Under the pieces are notes generated by a model, which saw only the letters and a program-made list of their open reading frames with translations, did no database searches and was not told where the DNA came from. Of a stretch of 64,000 bases of DNA, positions 1 through 9,465 are shown piece by piece; the stretch's first letter is position 1; each line of letters begins with the position of its first letter. This DNA comes from Agrobacterium tumefaciens (GTDB lineage: Bacteria > Pseudomonadota > Alphaproteobacteria > Rhizobiales > Rhizobiaceae), in NCBI RefSeq assembly GCF_000834635.1, contig NZ_JXQV01000006.1, forward strand, positions 282,081 through 346,080, written 5' to 3'. Both the position numbers and the translations under genes were made by a program.

Positions 1-1640
1 AATTTTCCTCATCGTAAGACAATTGGTCACCCATTGACTGTCCGACCAGTGAGTTGCTGGCTCCCACGAAATCAGAAGTGCTCATTGAGCCGTTGCCCCA
101 TGTCAGTGCACCGACATCGGCCGTCGCTCCATTGTCCCAAGTGTTGCTACTTACCACGTAGTTGCCATTGCTGAGGGCATAGACCCCGCTACCCCCGACA
201 GCATCATTGCTCCTTGAACCGATCAGGGAGTTGGATTCTGACACGGCTCCCTTGGTGCCGATTAGGCCATTGCCCCATGTCACTGCGCCGACTTTGGTGA
301 CCGAACCGTTGCCCCAATTGGAGCTTCTGACCACATAATTGCCATTGGTGAGTGCGATGGCTCCGCCAATCCCCACATTATCATTGGCTTTGGTGCCGAC
401 CAAGGAGTTAGTCTCGGACACGAAACCAGAGATGCCGGTTGTGCCATTGCCCCATGTCACGGCACCGGCATCTGTTATCGAATTATTGTCCCAACTCCTG
501 CTGCTGACCACATAATTGCCATTGGTCAGCGCGGTGATGCCGCTAGCCCCCACCTGATCATTTTGCGTGGTGCCGACCAGAGAGTTATTCGCGGAAATGG
601 AACCAGAGATGCCGGTTGTGCCGTCACCCCATGTCACGGCGCCGACATTGGCTGTTGAATCATTGTCCCAAAGGGTACTACGCACGACATAATTGCCATT
701 GGTCAGTGCATAGACGGAGCCATTCCCCACCTGATCATTTTGCGTGGTGCCGACGAGGGAGTTGCTCGCTGACACATTGCCAACGGTGCCGGTTGTGCCG
801 TTGCCCCATGTCACGGCACCGGCATTCACGACCGAACCATTATCCCAACTTGAACTGCTTACAACATAGTTGCCATTGGCGAGCACGGTGACGCCGTAAC
901 TTCCCACCTGATCATTTTGCGTGGTGCCGACGAGGGAGTTGCTCGCTGACACATTGCCAACGGTGCCGGTTGTGCCGTTACCCCACGTCACGGCACCGGC
1001 ATCCACGACCGAACCATTGTCCCAATTGCTGTTGCGCACGACATAATTGCCATTGGTGAGCACGCTGACGCCGCTACCCCCCACCTGATCATTTTGCGTG
1101 GTGCCGACGAGAGAGTTGTTCTCTGACACGGCACCGACGGTGCCACCGTTGCCGTTGCCCCATGTGACAGCACCAGCATCCGTGACCGAACCATTGTCCC
1201 AAGACCTACTCATCACCACATAATTGCCATTGGAGAGCCCGACGATACGACCATTGCCCACCACATCATCTTGCTTGGTGCCAACCAGAGAGTTGCTCGC
1301 TGACACATTGCCAACGGTGCCGGTTGTGCCGTTGCCCCATGTCACGGCACCGGCATTGGTGGTCGAACCATTATCCCAACTTATACTGCCTACCACATAG
1401 TTGCCATTGGCGAGCGCGGTGACACCGTCAGTTCCCACACGATCACCTTGCGTGCTGCCGACCAGAGAGTTATTCTCGGACACGAAACCAGAGATGCCGG
1501 TTGTGCCGTTACCCCATGTCACGGCACCGACATCGATGGCCGAACCATTATCCCAACTTGAACTGGCCACCACATAGTTGCCATTGGTCAGTGCGGTGAT
1601 TCCGTACTCTCCGACCCGGTCTTCTGCTTTTGACCCGTAA
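1..1640 (-). repeat. Tandem 177-bp (59-residue) repeat array, at least nine copies
   Basis: The anchor TTGCCATTG (plus strand) recurs at 162, 339, 516, 693, 870, 1047, 1224, 1401 and 1578, always exactly 177 bp apart. Each unit encodes 59 residues with the conserved pieces NGNYVV, WDNG, GAVTWGNGTTG, NSLVG and a following D-x-VG-x-x-GV. Bases 1-160 are a further partial unit. Units around 727-1000 are almost identical over about 100 bp, which suggests recent duplication. The pattern resembles the uncharacterised DUF5650-type repeat found in bacterial exoproteins; that name is from memory and needs a profile search. Confidence 0.93.
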
Positions 1641-3661
1641 AGTGCCGAGATAAGCGCGCCTGTGATGCCGTTGTAGAGATAGACCGCGCCCACATCGGTG
1701 GCGCTCAAATCTGCGTAGTAAGACGAGATCACCACGTTTCCGGTGGAAAGTGAGACGGTTTCTTCCCCGAAACTATTTCCGGCGGAAGGGTTTGGATCAA
1801 TGAATTCGTATTGCGCAAGGGCGCCGGTGGCATCGTTGATGACGATATTCTTCAGGTCGAGCAGAACAGTGCCCTTCGCGCCATTTCTGGCAGAGGCGCT
1901 TGCTGTTCCTGCCATGGTCAGCAAGCCTTTGGACGAGATTTCAATGAGGCCGCCATTGCCGGAAAGCGATCCTCCATTGGCGCTGGCTGTTCCATAAAAT
2001 GTCGTGGCATTATCGGACCACAGGATAATGCGACCGCCAGAACCGCTCTGGGTTGCATCCGCCTTGATGACTGTGGCCGGTGAGATGTCCAGCGTGGCGG
2101 CATGGGCCAGCGTACCGCCGCCCTGGTAATCTCCTCCAACGCGGATCTGCCCGCCACCCGCCGTACCCGTTGCATCAAGATGCGCGGCGACGAGGTCCAT
2201 GTCGGCACCTGTGAGTGTCAGCGTTCCGCCGACGCCCTGTGAGGCCTTTGCCGTAAGCGTGCCGGATGTGAAAAGACGCCCGGATTGGATGGAAACGCCA
2301 CCGCCGCCTGTGGTTCCATCTGCCCGAATCAATCCTGCGGTCGTTTCGATGTAATTGTCACGAGCAACGATATCGACCGAGCCGCCCGCTCCACCAAGTC
2401 CGGAAACATCCATGAGACCGGCATTGACAAGGCTGTTGGCGCCAAGCGTGACGCTGCCTCCTGCGGTGCCAGTCGCGACGATCTGTCCTGTGTTATGCAG
2501 CACGTCTGCATCAACCTGGACAGAGCCACCTGTGCCGCTTTGCGTCGCATTTGCCTTGATGGCGCTTGCTGAACCAACGCTGACGGTTTTTGCGCGTTGT
2601 GTGGCGCCCGAAGCATGTGAGCCACCGCTGATCTTCACGCTGCCGCCACCCTTGGCACCGGAAGCATCCAGCTTTGCACCATTCAGTGCAACAGATGTGC
2701 CGGTGACCGTGATCTTTCCGCCCTTGCCTGTGGATGATTTTGCCGAGGCATTGCCTGAGACAGTGACCTCGCCACCTTCACCGCCGCCAATGACGATCTC
2801 GCCATCGCTGCCGGAAATGCTATCGGCTTCGACTGAGCCGGAAAGGTTGACTGCATGACGGGCGGCGTTGCGGGCGGTGGCGGCGCGCATCACCACGGTG
2901 CCACCCTCCGCTGAGATGGTGCCTTTGTTTTCGATCAGCGCGCCATTGCCTTCTGCACTGTTGCTGGTTGGGACCGCGACCTGCAAAAAGCCGTCACCAG
3001 ACAGATCAAGCGTCGCCTGTTCGCCGGAGCCGAGGCCGGCCTTGCCGACGGGAACAGCGATCAAGCCATCATTCTTTACCGTGCCACCGATCAGCGCGGC
3101 GTAACCGCCGCGACCCACAGTGACAACACCTTCATTGGAGACGCCAGCCGAGGAGCCATCGCCAGAAAACCTGTATTGGCCCTGAAGGAAGTCATCATTT
3201 GAAATGTCCAGCGTGGATGCGACAAATCCACCTGTCACATTGACCGTGCCAGTTGGGGTAATGGCAATGCCGTTCGGGTTGATGATGTAGACCTGACCGT
3301 TGCCGGTGAGCGAGCCTGCGATGCTGGACGTCGCGCTGCCGGTGACCCTGTTGAGAATGGCAGACGACGAATTTGGTTGTACGAAATTGACGCTGTTGCC
3401 CTGCCCAACGGAAAAGCCGTTCCAGTTGACAATGGCTTTGCTGGAGCCCTGCGTAACCGTCATGCCAGAACCCGACGTGCCGATGGAAACCTGGCCCGAC
3501 ACGACCTGTCCGCCCGTCGGCAGCAGATCATTCGCAAGCGCCACACCACCAGCCAAAGGTTGTGCAATCAGCGCTGTCGAAGCGAAAAGAGCAATGGGAA
3601 GGCGTGCGTCGACAACCGGGAGCTGCGAGGCAATGCGAAGGCGAAATTCGTTCAAAAGCAT
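1..3661 (-). CDS. Two-partner-secretion (FHA-like) exoprotein, C-terminus outside window
   Basis: Only the first 1220 codons are visible; the frame runs off the left edge without a stop. The ATG at 3661-3659 is followed by a long signal-like N-terminus with a hydrophobic stretch near residues 22-45 ending in ALA. Residues about 45-150 match the haemagglutination-activity/TPS domain, including VNWNGFSVG and the hallmark NPNG motif near residue 127. Residues about 150-680 are Gly/Ser/Thr/Val-rich short repeats typical of a right-handed beta-helix. From about residue 680 a 59-residue tandem repeat starts and continues past the edge. The start and the repeats are in the same frame, so no frameshift is seen. 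In this family the protein is exported by Sec and then by a TpsB outer-membrane partner, which is not in the window. Surface adhesion is an inference from the family. Confidence 0.9.
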   Translation of the reverse strand, partial: MLLNEFRLRIASQLPVVDARLPIALFASTALIAQPLAGGVALANDLLPTGGQVVSGQVSIGTSGSGMTVTQGSSKAIVNWNGFSVGQGNSVNFVQPNSSSAILNRVTGSATSSIAGSLTGNGQVYIINPNGIAITPTGTVNVTGGFVASTLDISNDDFLQGQYRFSGDGSSAGVSNEGVVTVGRGGYAALIGGTVKNDGLIAVPVGKAGLGSGEQATLDLSGDGFLQVAVPTSNSAEGNGALIENKGTISAEGGTVVMRAATARNAARHAVNLSGSVEADSISGSDGEIVIGGGEGGEVTVSGNASAKSSTGKGGKITVTGTSVALNGAKLDASGAKGGGSVKISGGSHASGATQRAKTVSVGSASAIKANATQSGTGGSVQVDADVLHNTGQIVATGTAGGSVTLGANSLVNAGLMDVSGLGGAGGSVDIVARDNYIETTAGLIRADGTTGGGGVSIQSGRLFTSGTLTAKASQGVGGTLTLTGADMDLVAAHLDATGTAGGGQIRVGGDYQGGGTLAHAATLDISPATVIKADATQSGSGGRIILWSDNATTFYGTASANGGSLSGNGGLIEISSKGLLTMAGTASASARNGAKGTVLLDLKNIVINDATGALAQYEFIDPNPSAGNSFGEETVSLSTGNVVISSYYADLSATDVGAVYLYNGITGALISALYGSKAEDRVGEYGITALTNGNYVVASSSWDNGSAIDVGAVTWGNGTTGISGFVSENNSLVGSTQGDRVGTDGVTALANGNYVVGSISWDNGSTTNAGAVTWGNGTTGTVGNVSASNSLVGTKQDDVVGNGRIVGLSNGNYVVMSRSWDNGSVTDAGAVTWGNGNGGTVGAVSENNSLVGTTQNDQVGGSGVSVLTNGNYVVRNSNWDNGSVVDAGAVTWGNGTTGTVGNVSASNSLVGTTQNDQVGSYGVTVLANGNYVVSSSSWDNGSVVNAGAVTWGNGTTGTVGNVSASNSLVGTTQNDQVGNGSVYALTNGNYVVRSTLWDNDSTANVGAVTWGDGTTGISGSISANNSLVGTTQNDQVGASGITALTNGNYVVSSRSWDNNSITDAGAVTWGNGTTGISGFVSETNSLVGTKANDNVGIGGAIALTNGNYVVRSSNWGNGSVTKVGAVTWGNGLIGTKGAVSESNSLIGSRSNDAVGGSGVYALSNGNYVVSSNTWDNGATADVGALTWGNGSMSTSDFVGASNSLVGQSMGDQLSYDEEN

Positions 3662-4457
3662 ATTTGTTCAGCCATCTTTGTCTTTAAGAGGTCTTGTCGG
3701 TATTTACTAAAGCGATTGGAAATCATCGCAATTTGATTCATCATGCACTATTGGCGCAGTCTATATAAAATAAAAAAACAAAAATATTTCTAGGCTTAAC
3801 TTACGAATGCCAAAAAAAGTCGTTATTATATTCCCGAAAATAAATATAAAGCGGCGGATAATATTTTATATTTATAAAAATCAAAAATCTTAACTAGGCA
3901 TTCGATTATGGACCGTTCATGGTCTGTGAATTCGCTTGACACTGTTCGATCTACGATTGTTATTCTGATGTCAATGGTCGCGTTCTTATCCTAGTGCGGT
4001 TGCATTAAGGCAGAGCGTAATATTCAGATTGAAGTTGTGATTTGGTGCTGATGGCAAAACCGTCAGCGGCGCTTTGGGTGATCGTTAACAGTGCTGATTA
4101 CGACATGTCTTGTGAACGCAAAGGCTCATCCAGCGCATGGCTCGACCCACGGGGCTTCGATTATAATGACAATCGCCAAATGGTCTGTTTTTGTGTGAGT
4201 TGCGGCCGGGAAGGTCGCGCAGCGCCGATGTGAAAAGCGTCACTCGGCTTGATGGAGCAGAACGCATTTTATTCGACTGAACGTAAGCGTTTCCTCGATG
4301 CTTGGACGCGCTGGCCCGATTTTGTCGGGTCTTTAAACTTGAATGATCGCATCCACCATTTCGAAATCGGAAACGGCAATCTGCGAGCACAATATTGATT
4401 TAACGACTACTAGGAAATTCGGAGCATCTAACTATTTCGATAGCTTAGATTCATTTA
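3662..4457. other. AT-rich intergenic region between adhesin gene and tRNA-Ser
   Basis: About 800 bp without a convincing gene. Bases 3740-3900 are strongly AT-rich and lie just upstream of the adhesin start. CGAATGCC at 3804-3811 and GGCATTCG at 3897-3904 form an 8-bp inverted repeat flanking the AT-rich core. A plus-strand TTGACA at 3936-3941 with TATTCT at 3961-3966 is a promoter-like pair with a long 19-bp spacer, but no supported gene follows it. A 63-codon frame at 4042-4233 has no ribosome binding site or recognisable product. Confidence 0.5.
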
Positions 4458-4547
4458 TGGCGGAGAGGGTGGGATTTGAACCCACGATACCCTTGCAGGT
4501 ATGCCGCATTTCGAGTGCGGTGCATTCGACCACTCTGCCACCTCTCC
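4458..4547 (-). tRNA. tRNA-Ser, anticodon CGA
   Basis: On the minus strand the sequence starts GGAGAGG, has the D-arm GCAGAGTGG, an anticodon loop CTCGAAA on a five-pair stem, a long variable arm as expected for a class II tRNA, and the T-loop GGTTCAAATCC. The acceptor stem closes with CCTCTCC, discriminator G and an encoded CCA (4460-4458). It reads UCG codons. A perfect 8-bp inverted repeat (GCACGAAC/GTTCGTGC, 4552-4573) lies four bases upstream of its 5' end. Confidence 0.97.
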
Positions 4548-4709
4548 GCGGGCACGAACTGTGAGGTTCGTGCGGGCGTTCTCATAACCAGCAATCGGGG
4601 TGCTTGCAAGGGGTAAATGTCTGTTCGGTCTGTTGGTGGTCAAGTTTTTGTCGGTTTTGTGAAAGGTGGTCCGGTGGCCTTGCGTTGAGGGCCGCCGGGT
4701 GGGTTGGGT

Positions 4710-6851
4710 TCAGCTGTTGCGAAGCCGACCTTGCATGAGGTCGATGACGGCACGGGCGGCTTCCAGCACGTTGGTGCCGGGGCCGAAGACGGCGGCTACG
4801 CCGTGGTCGAGGAGGTACTGATAGTCTTGCCTCGGAACGACGCCGCCGACGATGACGATGACATTCTTTGCACCCTTTGCCTTGAGAGCCTCCACCAGTT
4901 GCGGGGCGAGCGTTTTGTGGCCGGCGGCCAGCGACGACATCCCGACGACATGCACCTTGTTCTTGACGGCGAGATCGGCGGCTTCGGCCGGTGTCTGGAA
5001 CAAAGGACCGGCGATCACATCAAAGCCGATATCGCCGAAGGCTGAGGCTATGATTTTTGCGCCGCGGTCATGCCCGTCTTGTCCCAGTTTGGCGACGAGC
5101 ATTTTGGGCTGCCCGCCCACGACCGTGGCCAGTTCTCCCAGCCGGGTACAGAGGGTCATATATTCCGGGTCGTTCTCATAGGCTGCGCCATAGACATCAT
5201 GGACGACCTCGGGAACAGCGGCGTGGTCGCCAAACACGCTGCGCATCGCGTCGGAAATTTCTCCGACCGTTGCACGGGCGCGGGCGGCGTCGATTGCGGC
5301 TTCCAGCAGGTTGCCTTTGCCGGTTTGCGCAATCTGCGTGAGCACCGAGAGGGTGGCCTCCACCGTTTGCGCGTTGCGTTGACGGCGAACCGTTTCCAGA
5401 CGCCTGATCTGTGCTGCGCGCACCGCGCTGTTGTCGATATCGAGAATGTCGATCGGGTCTTCGTTCTCCAGCCGGTACTTGTTCACGCCAACGATGATTT
5501 CCTCACCACGGTCCACTGCGGCCTGACGCCTTGTCGCGGCTTCTTCGATGAGGCGTTTGGGAAGACCGTCGTCCACGGCCTTGGTCATGCCACCGAGCGC
5601 CTCGACTTCTTCCATCAGCGCCCAGGCCTTTTCGGCAAGTTCGCTGGTGAGGCTTTCGACATAATAGGATCCTGCGAGCGGGTCGACCACCTTCGTCACG
5701 CCGGTTTCGTGCTGCAGGATCAACTGCGTGTTGCGGGCGATGCGTGCTGAAAACTCGGTTGGCAATGCCATTGCTTCATCCAACGCATTGGTATGCAGCG
5801 ATTGTGTTCCGCCCAGCACAGCCGACAGGGCTTCATAAGCCGTGCGGATGACGTTGTTGTAAGGATCCTGCTCCTGCAGGGAGACGCCTGACGTCTGGCA
5901 ATGGGTGCGCAGCATCAGCGATGCAGGTTTTTGCGGCTTGAATTCCTCCATGATGCGCGACCAGAGCAGCCGGGCTGCCCGCAATTTTGCCGCTTCCATG
6001 AAAAAGTTCATGCCGATGGCGAAGAAGAACGAGAGACGCCCGGCGAACTCATCGACATTCAGGCCCTTGGCGATGGCGGCGCGCACATATTCGCGGCCAT
6101 CGGCCAAGGTGAAGGCGAGTTCCTGAACGAGCGTCGCACCCGCCTCCTGCATGTGATAGCCGGAGATCGAGATCGAGTTGAAGCGCGGCATTTCGCGCGC
6201 GGTGTATTCGATGATGTCGGCAATGATGCGCATGGAGGGTTCTGGCGGGTAGATATAGGTGTTGCGCACCATGAATTCTTTGAGAATGTCGTTCTGGATT
6301 GTGCCGGAGAGATCCGAAATAGCGCAGCCTTGTTCTTCACCGGCAACGATAAAGCTTGCAAGAATGGGAATGACAGCACCATTCATGGTCATGGAGACGG
6401 ACATGTCCTTAAGCGGAATGCCATCAAAGAGGATTTTCATGTCCTCGACGCTATCGATGGCGACACCAGCCTTGCCGACATCGCCTTCAACGCGCTCATG
6501 GTCACTGTCATAACCGCGATGGGTGGCCAGATCGAAGGCGACGGAAAGGCCCTTCTGGCCAGCGGCCAGATTGCGCTTGTAGAAGGCGTTGGATTCTTCC
6601 GCAGTCGAAAACCCGGCATATTGGCGGATTGTCCAAGGGCGACCGGCATACATGGTGGCGCGAGGCCCGCGCACGAAGGGCTTGAAGCCCGGCAGGCTAT
6701 CGAGATGGGGAATGGTCTTCGTGTCGTCTGCCGTATAGAGCGGCTTGACGTCTATCCCTTCAGGGGTATGCCAGACAAGGCTGTCGGGGGAGCGTTTGAG
6801 TTCCTTCTCAGCAAGTCCCTGCCAGTCCTGTAGCGTCTTGTCGCCTGACAT
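4710..6851 (-). CDS. bhbA: Methylmalonyl-CoA mutase, single-chain type
   Basis: This 713-residue protein should interconvert (R)-methylmalonyl-CoA and succinyl-CoA with adenosylcobalamin, in propionate and branched-chain amino acid breakdown. Residues about 1-550 form the TIM-barrel substrate domain, with [16 protein letters not shown] and [10 protein letters not shown] motifs. The C-terminal 130 residues form the B12-binding domain, with the cobalt-ligand motif D-G-H-D-R-G near residue 593. Length matches the E. coli ScpA/Sbm and rhizobial BhbA type. The start is at 6851 because GAGGAGAG lies just upstream; an upstream in-frame start would add nine residues but lacks a good ribosome binding site. 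No MeaB/ArgK chaperone or epimerase gene is next to it. Confidence 0.96.
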   Translation of the reverse strand: MSGDKTLQDWQGLAEKELKRSPDSLVWHTPEGIDVKPLYTADDTKTIPHLDSLPGFKPFVRGPRATMYAGRPWTIRQYAGFSTAEESNAFYKRNLAAGQKGLSVAFDLATHRGYDSDHERVEGDVGKAGVAIDSVEDMKILFDGIPLKDMSVSMTMNGAVIPILASFIVAGEEQGCAISDLSGTIQNDILKEFMVRNTYIYPPEPSMRIIADIIEYTAREMPRFNSISISGYHMQEAGATLVQELAFTLADGREYVRAAIAKGLNVDEFAGRLSFFFAIGMNFFMEAAKLRAARLLWSRIMEEFKPQKPASLMLRTHCQTSGVSLQEQDPYNNVIRTAYEALSAVLGGTQSLHTNALDEAMALPTEFSARIARNTQLILQHETGVTKVVDPLAGSYYVESLTSELAEKAWALMEEVEALGGMTKAVDDGLPKRLIEEAATRRQAAVDRGEEIIVGVNKYRLENEDPIDILDIDNSAVRAAQIRRLETVRRQRNAQTVEATLSVLTQIAQTGKGNLLEAAIDAARARATVGEISDAMRSVFGDHAAVPEVVHDVYGAAYENDPEYMTLCTRLGELATVVGGQPKMLVAKLGQDGHDRGAKIIASAFGDIGFDVIAGPLFQTPAEAADLAVKNKVHVVGMSSLAAGHKTLAPQLVEALKAKGAKNVIVIVGGVVPRQDYQYLLDHGVAAVFGPGTNVLEAARAVIDLMQGRLRNS

Positions 6852-7068
6852 ACATCTCTCCTCTGCAACCAGTATCACCGCTTAGCGAACGGCGACATTT
6901 ACCCTCACGAATGGACGCTACCCGTCAGCGGCCACGTAGGACAATACTAGCCTGAACAGGTTACACAATCGCAACCATTGACGAAGTCCGATTTTAGAAT
7001 GGGTTGAACTCACCGGTTTGGTGAGGCGGGTGGAGCCGTGCTACGGGAAATGAAAAGGGGATTACTGA

Positions 7069-7743
7069 ATGCGTGTTGCAATCGTCCTGCTCGCTGCCGG
7101 AACATCCAGCCGCACAGCGCAAAGTGGCTCTCACAAACTTCTGGCGGAGTTTGATGGCATTCCCTTGCTGCGCCAGATGGCGATGATTGCAGGGCAAAGC
7201 AACGCCTCCTCTGTGACGGTTGTCCTCGGGCACCGGCATGAGGAGCTTGGCGCTGTGCTTGATGGTCTTGATATAGCCCGGGTGGTCAACCCAAACCATG
7301 CGTCGGGGATGGCGAGTTCGATTGCCGCAGGGCTATCTTCGCCGTTAGCCCAAGGCGCGGATGGGGTCATGGTGATGTTGGCGGACATGCCGAAGATTTC
7401 CAGCGAACACTTGAACCAAATGATCTCGACTTTCGAGGAGGCGGAAAGGCTTGCAATTGTGCGGGCTGTCGCTGACGGCAAGCCCGGTAACCCGGTCATC
7501 CTGCCGCGCTCCATGTTTGAAGATCTTAGCCGACTTGAAGGAGACGTCGGCGCACGTGGTCTTATCAAGGCATCCGGTCTTCAGATCATCGATGTGGAGC
7601 TGGGGTCGGCTGCCCTGATGGATGTGGATACGCCGGAGGCGATTGCAAGCGCTGGCGGCGTTCTGGCCAAGCCCTCAAGCGTTGCGCTTCGACAGGCTCT
7701 TGTCACCGAAGCGCATTGTGGAAATGATTTCAGCCAGGATTGA
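7069..7743 (+). CDS. MocA-like molybdenum cofactor cytidylyltransferase
   Basis: A 224-residue nucleotidyltransferase of the MobA/MocA fold. The N-terminal LLAAGTSSR is the nucleotide-binding signature, with HKLL following as the conserved lysine segment; LADMP near residue 105 is the metal-binding motif. MocA converts Mo-molybdopterin to the cytosine dinucleotide form used by xanthine-oxidase-family enzymes. Its place between XdhC and PaoABC-type genes supports this role over MobA. AAAAGGGG lies upstream of the ATG. Its 3' end overlaps the convergent XdhC gene by 69 bp. Confidence 0.85.
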   Translation: MRVAIVLLAAGTSSRTAQSGSHKLLAEFDGIPLLRQMAMIAGQSNASSVTVVLGHRHEELGAVLDGLDIARVVNPNHASGMASSIAAGLSSPLAQGADGVMVMLADMPKISSEHLNQMISTFEEAERLAIVRAVADGKPGNPVILPRSMFEDLSRLEGDVGARGLIKASGLQIIDVELGSAALMDVDTPEAIASAGGVLAKPSSVALRQALVTEAHCGNDFSQD

Positions 7744-8379
7744 AACCGCGATTTCAGCGGGGCTGACTGCACCGATGTTCAGGCCTACCGGCCCATGGAT
7801 GCGCTGCAGGTCAGGCTCGCCAAATCCCTGAGCGGCCAACCTTTTCAGCCGCGCCTCGTGCGTTTTTTGCCCACCAAGAGCGCCCACATAAAAGCAACCT
7901 TTCCGAAGGGCATCCATCAAGGCGAAGTCATCGATCTTGGGATCATGGGTCAAGGCGACCACGGCCGTGTGCCGGTCAAGCGGTCGTGTCTGCAGCACAT
8001 CTTCAGGCCAATCGGCAATGAGGTCGGTGCTGGCAAAGCGTTCTGGTGTGGCAAATGCGGTGCGCGGATCGATCACGACGACATCAAGGCCCGTCAGCTT
8101 TGCCATATGCACCAAGGTCTGGCTGATATGGACCGCACCGATGATGACGATGCGTGGCGAGGGAACATAGACATTGATAAAATGATCGATGCCCGCAAGC
8201 GTGATGCCAGAGGACTTCCGGGACTGGAGGGCGGTCGCAACGGCCTCACCCAGAGCACCGGATGGTATAGCTTCCGAGGCAATAACTTCGACGGCACCGC
8301 TTTGAAGATTGGTCACGGTGGCCACTGGCACGCGGTTGCTGCGCAGGGCGTTGAGGGTCTCAAGTGTTGCGGCATCCAT
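7675..8379 (-). CDS. XdhC family protein, Rossmann-domain half
   Basis: The 234-residue protein carries the C-terminal XdhC domain: IVIIGAVHISQTLVHMAKL is a Rossmann nucleotide-binding start, followed by VVVIDPR, VVALTHDPKIDD and YVGALGGQKTHEAR. XdhC/PaoD-type proteins bind molybdenum cofactor, protect it and insert the sulfurated form into the target enzyme. The gene follows the N-terminal XdhC half with a TAATG overlap, so the two are translationally coupled. In many bacteria both domains are one chain; here they are separate genes. Confidence 0.88.
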   Translation of the reverse strand: MDAATLETLNALRSNRVPVATVTNLQSGAVEVIASEAIPSGALGEAVATALQSRKSSGITLAGIDHFINVYVPSPRIVIIGAVHISQTLVHMAKLTGLDVVVIDPRTAFATPERFASTDLIADWPEDVLQTRPLDRHTAVVALTHDPKIDDFALMDALRKGCFYVGALGGQKTHEARLKRLAAQGFGEPDLQRIHGPVGLNIGAVSPAEIAVSILAEIISTMRFGDKSLSKRNA

Positions 8380-8720
8380 TAGTGAAGTTTCTCCACATAG
8401 ACTCGGATGCGGCCACCGCAGGACAAGCCAACCGACCAGGCCGTCTGGTCCGCCACGCCGAAGTCGAGCATTCTGGGCTGTCCTTCCTCAATAACATCGA
8501 GTGCGGCGGAGATAACTGCACCCTCGACGCATCCGCCTGAAACGGACCCTTCGAAGTGGCCGTCCGCGTCGATCACGAGATGACTTCCGACCGGCCTTGG
8601 CGCCGAGCCCCAGGTTTCGATAACAGTTGCGATGGCGACTGCTCGCCCTTGGGCTTGCCATTCCTGTGCACGCACCAACGGGTCATTGAGAGAATGGGTG
8701 TCTTTGCTGTCAGCCGTCAT
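8379..8720 (-). CDS. XdhC/CoxI family protein, N-terminal-domain half
   Basis: A 113-residue protein with the XdhC/CoxI N-terminal domain: AIATVIETWGSAPRP, VSGGCVEGAV and GLSCGGRI are the conserved pieces, including the SGGC and LSCGG cysteines. ATG at 8720 is preferred to an upstream TTG at 8738 because AGGA lies at a good distance upstream of it. It is coupled to the Rossmann half by a TAATG stop-start. Together the pair should act as the maturation factor for the PaoABC-type enzyme encoded nearby. Confidence 0.86.
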   Translation of the reverse strand: MTADSKDTHSLNDPLVRAQEWQAQGRAVAIATVIETWGSAPRPVGSHLVIDADGHFEGSVSGGCVEGAVISAALDVIEEGQPRMLDFGVADQTAWSVGLSCGGRIRVYVEKLH

Positions 8721-8768
8721 CAGTTTTCCTGCCCCCAAAAGTGGGCTTTGCCATTTATCTCGAACGCT

Positions 8769-9344
8769 TCATTGCTCTGCCTTGTCTGGTTGTGGCTGTG
8801 GAGTCGTTCGGATGCCGAACAGATTGTAACGGTTCGGGTCACCCCGTTCCTGTCTGTATTTCAGCGTTGCCTCTCCGAAAGCGATCTCCATATCCAGCCC
8901 AGATGCCAGAACCGTCTCTAAATCCTTGAGCGGCATATTCGTTCCGAGCAGTGAATAGACGATGTTGGCAGCGCGCGCGGCTAGCACCTGACGTGACAGA
9001 ACCGAACCGAAATTGAGTTTGATACGGAAGTTGTTCCACACGCCCGGTTCCACGCCCCGGATTTGCAGAAAAAGCGATGGTTTATGGCCCGTCTCCGCAT
9101 AGTCTATGACGTAGGTGCACTGCCATTCACCAGTTTCATACGCGGTGAACACGGGCTTTTCTGGCGACGAGAGGTCCGCAATGCCCAGGCACCGTTTTTC
9201 GTCGAAGCCAAAAAATGTCCTGACAGACGGGCTCCCCTGGACAGGGTGCCGTTGCGTCTTCGGCGATTGCGAGACGTGTAAAACCGTTGTGGGCCGCGTT
9301 TCAACGCCAAGCACAAACAGAGATATGATTGAGGCTAGAAGCAT
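8769..9344 (-). CDS. Hypothetical exported protein
   Basis: A 191-residue protein of unknown function. The first 15 or so residues are hydrophobic (MLLASIISLFVLG), suggesting a signal peptide or anchor. The rest is soluble, with a FFGFDEKRCLGI segment, a WQCTYV segment, a long amphipathic stretch near residues 120-160 and a Pro/Gln-rich tail. Two cysteines may form a disulfide in the periplasm. It resembles small uncharacterised Rhizobiales proteins (possibly DUF6030), but I do not recognise a function. No clear ribosome binding site is seen, so the start is uncertain. It sits between the XdhC pair and the divergent PaoABC-type operon. Confidence 0.55.
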   Translation of the reverse strand: MLLASIISLFVLGVETRPTTVLHVSQSPKTQRHPVQGSPSVRTFFGFDEKRCLGIADLSSPEKPVFTAYETGEWQCTYVIDYAETGHKPSLFLQIRGVEPGVWNNFRIKLNFGSVLSRQVLAARAANIVYSLLGTNMPLKDLETVLASGLDMEIAFGEATLKYRQERGDPNRYNLFGIRTTPQPQPDKAEQ

Positions 9345-9465
9345 TTGATCTAAAGGCCATCCGTGTGAACAACAACTGTACCCCGCCGTAGCATATGCAC
9401 AAGTGAAACGATGACCGCGGAGTGGCAGTCGCCAACGGTCTTAGGGTTCAACTTTTCGTTTGTCG

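Noticed and set aside
1..1640. CRISPR array
   Set aside because: The 177-bp units are coding, contiguous and in frame, without short identical repeats separated by unique spacers.
616..2858. Several plus-strand open frames of 80-167 codons opposite the adhesin gene
   Set aside because: They are antisense to the repeat and beta-helix coding sequence and have repetitive, non-protein-like composition.
4042..4233. A 63-codon plus-strand frame in the long intergenic region
   Set aside because: It begins with a TTG lacking a ribosome binding site and shows no recognisable sequence pattern.
4343..4643. Short open frames on both strands across the tRNA-Ser gene (for example one encoding GFEPT)
   Set aside because: These are well-known false translations of a tRNA gene; they cover the tRNA arms and have no ribosome binding site.
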